A DNA stretch of 64,000 bases from Chryseobacterium bernardetii. GTDB taxonomy: Bacteria > Bacteroidota > Bacteroidia > Flavobacteriales > Weeksellaceae. Under the pieces are notes generated by a model that was given only the letters and a program-made list of their open reading frames with translations, made no database searches and had not been told where the DNA came from. A program made the translations under genes and the position numbers. The stretch spans positions 186,001 through 250,000 of the forward strand of contig NZ_CP033932.1 of the NCBI RefSeq assembly GCF_003815975.1, in the 5' to 3' direction. Shown here in pieces: positions 58,675 through 64,000 of this stretch (position 1 is the stretch's first letter; each line of letters starts with the position of its first letter).

Positions 58675-60570
58675 ATGAATTACGTTTCTGCAGAAAATCT
58701 TACCAAATCTTATGGCATCAAAGTTTTGTTTGAAAACATTTCCTTTCACATCAATGAAGGAGATAAAATTGCTATTGTTGCCAAAAACGGAAGTGGAAAA
58801 TCTACTCTTCTTAAAATTTTAATGGGTAAAGAAATTGCAGACAGCGGTACTGCGATCATTAATAAAGATATCCAGGTTGTTTTATTCGATCAGGAAATTG
58901 ATTTTGATTCCAATTTAAGCATTGAAGAATTCATGATGACACTGGATTCTGAACCTATCCTTGCTTTAAAGAACTACCACCAGTCCCTTCATTCCACAGA
59001 TCACGCCTTTATTGAAAAGGCACTTGCAGATATGGAGGCCCACAAAGCATGGGATCTTGAAAATGAAATGAAACAGATCCTTTCACAGCTTAAGATTACT
59101 GATCTCGAGGCTAAAATGGGAACGCTTTCCGGAGGACAAATTAAACGTGTTGCCCTTGCAAAATTATTAACAGAAACCAGAGCAGAACATAAACACACTC
59201 TTCTAATCATGGATGAGCCTACCAACCACCTGGATGTGGATATGGTAGAATGGCTGGAAAATTATCTTAACAAGGCAAAAATCACACTACTGCTTGTTAC
59301 CCACGACCGATATTTCCTTGACAGTGTTTGTGATATCATCTGGGAAATGGAAGACAGGAACCTTTACGTTCACAATGGTTCTTATGCAACGTATCTTGAA
59401 AATAAAATGATCCGTGAAGAGAATCTTAATGCTACCATTGATAAAGCCAATAACCTTTACAGAAAGGAACTGGAATGGATGCGCAGACAGCCAAAGGCCA
59501 GAACCACAAAATCCAAAAGCAGAATAGATGCTTTCTACGAAACAGAAAAGGTAGCCAAAACAGATACCAGAAAACAGGGTCTGGAACTGGATTTTGAAAT
59601 GAAACGCTTAGGAAATAAAATCCTGGAACTGAAACATATTGACAAAAGTTTTGGAAATAAAGTCCTGCTAAAAGATTTCAGCTACCAATTCCAGCGTGGT
59701 GAAAAAGTAGGAATTATAGGAAAGAACGGAGCCGGAAAATCTACATTATTAAATATTATCCAGGGATTGGAGAAAATAGACAAGGGAGAAATTGAAACCG
59801 GGGAAACTATTTCTTTCGGATATTTTGCCCAGAAGGGTCTTACTTATAAAGAGGATGAGCGTGTAATTGACTTTATTAAGGAAATTGCGGAATTCTATCC
59901 TTTAGCGAATGGAAAAAGCCTTTCCGCATCACAGTTCCTGAGATTATTTTTATTTGACGACCAGACGCAGTACTCTCCTATTTCAAAATTATCGGGAGGT
60001 GAAAAGAGAAGATTACACCTGATGTATATTTTGTATCAGAATCCTAACTTCCTGATTTTTGACGAACCTACGAATGATCTGGATCTTCCTACATTAACGG
60101 TTCTTGAAAATTTCCTGCAGCAATTCCAGGGATCTTTAATCATTGTTTCTCACGACAGATATTTCATGGACAGAATTGTAGACCACGTCCTTGCTTTTGA
60201 AGGAGACGGAAAAATCAGGGATTTTGTTGGAAATTTCTCAGAATACCGTGAAGCCAGAAGTCGTGAAGAGGCTTTAGAAAAAAATACGGCTGTAAAATCT
60301 GAACCTGTAAAAGAAACGCCTGCTGTTACAGAAAACACCTCATCATCTAATTCTCAAAAAAGAAAATTAACCTTCAAAGAACAAAGGGAGTTGGAAACCA
60401 TTGAAAAAGAAATGCCTGAGCTTGAAGAACAACGTACAAAAATCTTAGATCAGCTTAATAATGAAACTGAGTATGAAAAAATAGCCAAGCTTTCTTCAGA
60501 ACTGGAAACAGTTTCTGAAAAACTGGAAAACCATGAAATGAGATGGCTTGAACTTCAGGAAATCATGTAA
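58675..60570 (+). CDS. uup: ABC-F family ATPase, Uup type
   Basis: A 631-residue soluble ATPase with two ABC domains. Walker A motifs are AKNGSGKSTLLK (near 37) and GKNGAGKSTLLN (near 352). The signatures are LSGGQIKRVALAK and LSGGEKRRLHLMY, and the Walker B motifs are LLIMDEPTNHLD and FLIFDEPTNDLDLPTL. The linker between the domains (NLYRKELEWMRRQPKARTTKSKSRIDAF, split by family convention) and a C-terminal coiled coil of about 70 residues fit Uup. ABC-F proteins act on the ribosome, and Uup has also been tied to DNA structure and transposon excision. Antibiotic resistance cannot be claimed. Confidence 0.92.
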   Translation: MNYVSAENLTKSYGIKVLFENISFHINEGDKIAIVAKNGSGKSTLLKILMGKEIADSGTAIINKDIQVVLFDQEIDFDSNLSIEEFMMTLDSEPILALKNYHQSLHSTDHAFIEKALADMEAHKAWDLENEMKQILSQLKITDLEAKMGTLSGGQIKRVALAKLLTETRAEHKHTLLIMDEPTNHLDVDMVEWLENYLNKAKITLLLVTHDRYFLDSVCDIIWEMEDRNLYVHNGSYATYLENKMIREENLNATIDKANNLYRKELEWMRRQPKARTTKSKSRIDAFYETEKVAKTDTRKQGLELDFEMKRLGNKILELKHIDKSFGNKVLLKDFSYQFQRGEKVGIIGKNGAGKSTLLNIIQGLEKIDKGEIETGETISFGYFAQKGLTYKEDERVIDFIKEIAEFYPLANGKSLSASQFLRLFLFDDQTQYSPISKLSGGEKRRLHLMYILYQNPNFLIFDEPTNDLDLPTLTVLENFLQQFQGSLIIVSHDRYFMDRIVDHVLAFEGDGKIRDFVGNFSEYREARSREEALEKNTAVKSEPVKETPAVTENTSSSNSQKRKLTFKEQRELETIEKEMPELEEQRTKILDQLNNETEYEKIAKLSSELETVSEKLENHEMRWLELQEIM

Positions 60571-60577
60571 AACATAG

Positions 60578-60640
60578 GTTATAAATGAGTTCAGAGAGCT
60601 TGAGAATTTTACTTTAGCTAACTTTGAACTCATTTATAAC
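60578..60640. repeat. 16-bp perfect inverted repeat between uup and a convergent gene
   Basis: GTTATAAATGAGTTCA (60578-60593) and its exact reverse complement (60625-60640) enclose 31 nt. Partial pairing continues inward (AGAGAGCT against AGCTAACTTT). There is no T-tract. It lies between the converging stops, so it can act as a bidirectional processing or termination structure. Confidence 0.8.
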
Positions 60641-60649
60641 ACTCACCCC

Positions 60650-61705
60650 TTACAATACAGTTACTTTACCGTCTTTTACACTTTCCAGTGATGCATCAAT
60701 GATCTTCATATTCTGAATGACTTCTTTTCCCGGTGATGGTAAAGGATATCCGAAAACAATATGTTCATAAATCTGCTGGTAATAATCCATATAATTTCCA
60801 GCTTCGCTTGAAGTAAATATTCTTTCTGTTTCAGAATTTTCATTCAGATAATTTAAAATTCCATCTGCTTCTTTCAAAGGCTGCATCCATTCTTTTCCAT
60901 AAACAGGAATTGCTCCTGCAACCAATTCAGTTTCCTGATTATCGGTTCTTTCCTGCAGAAAGCTTCCTCTGTCTCCATGGATTTTATAAGCATAGTGATC
61001 TTCTTTGGTAAAAACTGAGGATTTTAACCGTACCCTCAGATCATTTTTATAGAATAGCACAATTTCAAAATAATCATTGGCGAACTCTGATCCCTTCATA
61101 GAAAATACATCTGCAAAAAGCTTTTCAGGATATCCGAAACACTGTACTGCCTGGTCTACAAGATGAGCTCCAAGATCATGTAATGAACCTGAACCTGTCT
61201 GATCAGGATTTTCTTTATGCTGCTTTCCGCTAGGCGTAGTACGGAACCTGTCAAAACGGATCTCCGCTTCTTTAATATTTCCTAATTTTCCTTCGCTTAA
61301 AATTTTTTGTACCTGCTGAAAATCTCGGTCGAATCTTCTGTTTTGATAGACACTTAAAAATAATCCTTTCTCTTCCGCGAGCTTTACCAATTCTTCAGCT
61401 TCTTCTACATTTACGGTGAAAGGCTTTTCAACAATAATATTTTTTCCTGCTTCCAATGCTTTTCTGGCATATTCATAATGCGTCTGCACCGGAGTATTGA
61501 TAATAACCAGTTCTACATCTGCATTCTGAAGCATTTCTTCTACCGAACGGTAAATAGTGGCTTCAGGATATTTTTCCTTAGACTCTTCTTTACTTCTTTC
61601 TACTACTGCAGAAATGAAGAACCCCGGATGGTCTTTTAAAAAGGGAGCGTGAAAGACTTTTCCACTCATTCCAAAGGCACAAAGGCCTGCTTTTACCAGT
61701 TGCAT
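60650..61705 (-). CDS. Gfo/Idh/MocA family oxidoreductase
   Basis: A 351-residue NAD(P)-dependent dehydrogenase. The Rossmann motif GLCAFGMSGKVFHAPFL is near residues 7-23, the motif EKPFTVNVEEAEELV contains the catalytic-type Lys, and DLGAHLVDQAVQCFG is the substrate-site helix. It most resembles YdgJ-type members acting on sugars or inositols. No sugar pathway gene is adjacent, so the substrate is open. A -7 box TATATTTG lies on the minus strand at 61720-61727. Confidence 0.93.
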   Translation of the reverse strand: MQLVKAGLCAFGMSGKVFHAPFLKDHPGFFISAVVERSKEESKEKYPEATIYRSVEEMLQNADVELVIINTPVQTHYEYARKALEAGKNIIVEKPFTVNVEEAEELVKLAEEKGLFLSVYQNRRFDRDFQQVQKILSEGKLGNIKEAEIRFDRFRTTPSGKQHKENPDQTGSGSLHDLGAHLVDQAVQCFGYPEKLFADVFSMKGSEFANDYFEIVLFYKNDLRVRLKSSVFTKEDHYAYKIHGDRGSFLQERTDNQETELVAGAIPVYGKEWMQPLKEADGILNYLNENSETERIFTSSEAGNYMDYYQQIYEHIVFGYPLPSPGKEVIQNMKIIDASLESVKDGKVTVL

Positions 61706-61719
61706 ATTTTAATTTTTCA

Positions 61720-61727
61720 ACAAATAT
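61720..61727 (-). promoter_or_regulatory. TAnnTTTG -7 box for the oxidoreductase gene
   Basis: TATATTTG on the minus strand ends 14 nt before the ATG at 61705. Confidence 0.6.
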
Positions 61728-61846
61728 ATTCATAAAAAGTGCTGGATACTGTCTCAACAATAAGGATAGAAAGAATCCATCTATTTCACCTTTAAAAGAT
61801 ATGATAAAAATCATGAAATTATTTTTATCTATTCTAAACAAATACT

Positions 61847-61854
61847 TACATTTG
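61847..61854 (+). promoter_or_regulatory. TAnnTTTG -7 box for the siderophore-type receptor
   Basis: TACATTTG ends 34 nt before the ATG at 61889. Upstream at about 61820-61842 lies TTATTTTTATC followed by TATTCTAAACAAA, which only loosely resembles a Fur-type palindrome. Confidence 0.6.
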
Positions 61855-61888
61855 CGCCTTATTTAAAACTGTTCTACATAAAAATAAA

Positions 61889-64000
61889 ATGAAAAGACAA
61901 TTACTATCACTAGGTCTTCTATTTATCGCTGTTTCAGCCAGTGCACAGCTGAAAAACGTTGAAGCAGACACCATCAGAACTCAAACCATTGAAGATATTA
62001 ATCTTCATAAAACAGGAAATCCTAATCAGGCAAGGCCATTATCTACAAAGTCTAATCTGACGATGATGGAAACTCCTCAGCCAATTGCTATTGTTACTCA
62101 CGAAATCATTGAGCAGCAACAGTCTAAACAGCTGAGTGATGTTCTTCAGAATGTAAACGGGATGTATATCACTTCATCCAGAGGAAATTCTCAGGATAGT
62201 TTTGGTGGGCGCGGTTTTATTTTAGGAAATGATAATATTTTCAAGAATGGATCAAGAGTAAATAGCGGAGTTTTTCCTGAAGTAAGCGGTCTTGAAAGAG
62301 TTGAAGTTTTAAAAGGATCCAACGCAATGCTTTATGGAAATACTGCTGCGGGAGGTATTATCAACATGATAACCAAAAAGCCTAAATTCAATTTTGGCGG
62401 AAGCATAGGATTAAACGGCGGAAGCTGGAATTCTTACAAACCAACAATTGATGTTTACGGCCCATTGTCTAAAAATATTGCTTTCAGAGTAAATGGGGCT
62501 TATGAATATGCTGAAAGCTTCAGAGATGTGGTACAATCTGAAAAATATTATTTCAACCCTTCATTCTTATTTAATTTAAGTGATAAATCCCAATTAATTG
62601 TTGAGGCAGATTATCTTAAAAATAACTTTACTCCGGATTTTGGTCTTGGATCTATTACTGAAAAAGACCAAAGCTACAGATTGAATGATGGACTTTCCAG
62701 AAATGTTTTCTTTGGGACTGACTGGCAATATCAAAATGTACAGCAAGCTTCTACGAATGTAACTTTTAATCATCAATTCAACGAAAGATGGTCTTTAAAT
62801 GCTACGGCTTCTTACCAAAACTACACGAAAGATTATTTTTCTTCTGAAAGAGTACAATGGATCTATGAAACTAAAGACAAAACTGTAGATCCCAACAGAT
62901 TATCCTGGAAAAGACCTTTTGGTAGAACATACAACGAGCAAAATTATACTTCTGCACAAGTAAACATCAACGGTGAATTCAATACCGGGAAAATCAACCA
63001 TAAGGTATTAATTGGTTCGGATGCAGATTACAGCCAGGCAGATGCTTATGCCTATAATGTTACAGATCCAAAAAACCTTCTCTATTTAGATGATCCTTCA
63101 ACATGGGGAAATATTGACATGCCTACTTCTACTCTTACTACAAGAAACAGAATCAATACAAGAAGAATTGGGATCTATGCACAAGATTTTATCAGCTTAA
63201 CAAAGCAATTAAAAGTAATTGCTGGATTAAGATGGTCTTATGTAGAAAATATGCCAACACTAACAACCCGTTTTGCATCAAATGAGAAATTTGAAGTAGC
63301 AAATTCTTCAACTTCGGATAATGCATTCTCCCCAAAAGTAGGATTGGTTTATGCTCCGAATGAAAATCTTTCGGTATTTGCAACGTATACAAATTCATTT
63401 GCTTCAAATGCAGGATATACTTCAGATCAGTTTGGTACTGTAAACACCAATCAATCTGTTACGCAAATTCAAAATCAACTAGCCGGGCTATCAAAACAAA
63501 GCATAAAACCATCAACAGTTGATCAGTATGAAATTGGTGTTAAAAAGAATTTCTGGAACAATGCTTTAGCAGTTAACTTAACGGCTTACCAGATCACGTA
63601 CAACAATTATTATCAAACCTATTGGTTCATTCCTACAACTACGCCTAATGCAGCACCAGTAAATTCAACCGATACCAACCTTAAAGAATTTGCAGGAAAC
63701 ATGAGAAGCCGTGGTGTAGAATTAGATATTACGGGAAATCCAACAGAAAACTTATCAATCATCGGAGGGTTTTCTTATAACAATTCTGTTTATCTTGACA
63801 CTCCTGAAAAAGGATATATTGAAAAACAGAGATTGGTGAGAACACCAGCAACAACGGCAAATGCCTCGGTTTTCTATAAATTTACAAACTATGTAAAAGG
63901 GTTGAAAATTGGAGCTGGAATTTATTACATTGGAGACAGAATTGCCGGATGGAATGATACTAAATCAACAAATACAAGCAGAAATAATGTAAGCAGAATG
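61889..64000 (+). CDS. TonB-dependent siderophore receptor, cut by window edge
   Basis: The frame is open from the ATG at 61889 to the right edge, giving 704 codons without a stop. The signal peptide is MKRQLLSLGLLFIAVSASAQ. The plug contains METPQPIAIVTHEIIEQQ, DVLQNVNGMYITSSRG, FGGRGF and LKGSNAMLYGNTAAGGIINMITKKP, the pattern of ferrichrome/siderophore-type receptors (FhuA/FpvA class). The barrel follows and its C-terminal strands lie outside the window. It would import ferric siderophores by TonB-ExbBD energy. Iron control is expected for the family, but no convincing Fur box is visible. Confidence 0.93.
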   Translation, partial: MKRQLLSLGLLFIAVSASAQLKNVEADTIRTQTIEDINLHKTGNPNQARPLSTKSNLTMMETPQPIAIVTHEIIEQQQSKQLSDVLQNVNGMYITSSRGNSQDSFGGRGFILGNDNIFKNGSRVNSGVFPEVSGLERVEVLKGSNAMLYGNTAAGGIINMITKKPKFNFGGSIGLNGGSWNSYKPTIDVYGPLSKNIAFRVNGAYEYAESFRDVVQSEKYYFNPSFLFNLSDKSQLIVEADYLKNNFTPDFGLGSITEKDQSYRLNDGLSRNVFFGTDWQYQNVQQASTNVTFNHQFNERWSLNATASYQNYTKDYFSSERVQWIYETKDKTVDPNRLSWKRPFGRTYNEQNYTSAQVNINGEFNTGKINHKVLIGSDADYSQADAYAYNVTDPKNLLYLDDPSTWGNIDMPTSTLTTRNRINTRRIGIYAQDFISLTKQLKVIAGLRWSYVENMPTLTTRFASNEKFEVANSSTSDNAFSPKVGLVYAPNENLSVFATYTNSFASNAGYTSDQFGTVNTNQSVTQIQNQLAGLSKQSIKPSTVDQYEIGVKKNFWNNALAVNLTAYQITYNNYYQTYWFIPTTTPNAAPVNSTDTNLKEFAGNMRSRGVELDITGNPTENLSIIGGFSYNNSVYLDTPEKGYIEKQRLVRTPATTANASVFYKFTNYVKGLKIGAGIYYIGDRIAGWNDTKSTNTSRNNVSRM

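Noticed and set aside
58675..60570. ABC-F gene as an antibiotic-resistance determinant
   Set aside because: The C-terminal coiled coil and motif variants fit housekeeping Uup rather than a target-protection protein.
61820..61845. Possible Fur box before the siderophore-type receptor
   Set aside because: The halves TTATTTTTATC and TTCTAAACAAA match a Fur-type palindrome only loosely, so I did not list it as a site.
1..64000. CRISPR array, prophage, insertion sequence or rRNA operon
   Set aside because: No regularly spaced identical repeats, transposase or integrase signatures, phage structural genes or rRNA-like sequence were seen.

Overview
The window is a low-GC chromosomal segment of a Bacteroidota member, most likely a Chryseobacterium-type Flavobacteriia (Weeksellaceae). 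The reasons are the TAnnTTTG -7 promoter boxes, weak or AT-rich ribosome binding sites, type IX secretion (T9SS) cargo with C-terminal sorting domains, a T9SS plug protein, several TonB-dependent receptors (TBDRs), 'LKxINGG' bacteriocin-like peptides and a fused UMP synthase. The genus is inferred from overall character, not from a database match.

Layout. 1-4.7 kb: an M4 metalloprotease cut by the left edge, the T9SS plug protein, an MBL-fold hydrolase and an unknown secreted protein. 4.8-11 kb: a trehalose locus (AraC regulator divergent from MFS carrier, trehalase and a TBDR). 11.3-12.9 kb: a surface protein and a peroxiredoxin-like protein. 13.1-20.1 kb: a TetR-controlled RND tripartite efflux system whose 370-bp control region holds three ~130-bp operator/leader units, the first two carrying 9-codon ORFs. 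20.3-24 kb: miaA, yicC, gmk, nadA. 24-24.7 kb: three small GG-leader peptide genes. 24.8-31.5 kb: thrA-thrB-thrC-folB and a DUF4403 gene, preceded by a threonine-rich leader peptide and attenuator-like hairpins.

31.7-35 kb: tRNA-Cys followed by a gene-poor, AT-rich stretch with an XRE regulator, small unknown genes and a series of hairpins placed just before micro-ORFs. 35-43.8 kb: a polytopic membrane protein, aroC with two thioredoxin-fold proteins, a DUF1232 protein, the OPRT-OMPDC fusion and an M1-peptidase-like/outer-membrane fusion. 43.8-50 kb: three tandem T9SS substrates and a 1075-residue envelope protein. 50-58.4 kb: dusB, an EEP nuclease with lrp and deoC, trmD with an NDH-2-type dehydrogenase, a membrane-anchored GH25 lysozyme and a carboxypeptidase-regulatory/alpha-beta hydrolase fusion. 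58.6-64 kb: an Uup-type ABC-F ATPase, a Gfo/Idh/MocA oxidoreductase and a siderophore-type TBDR cut by the right edge.

Most of the window is housekeeping metabolism and envelope biology. The least ordinary parts are regulatory: the repeated RND leader, the thr attenuator, the hairpin-plus-micro-ORF family after tRNA-Cys, and the small peptide cluster, in which one gene is shorter than 60 codons and another has an apparent one-base defect in its leader. No rRNA operon, CRISPR array, intact insertion sequence, prophage or obvious defence system was seen.
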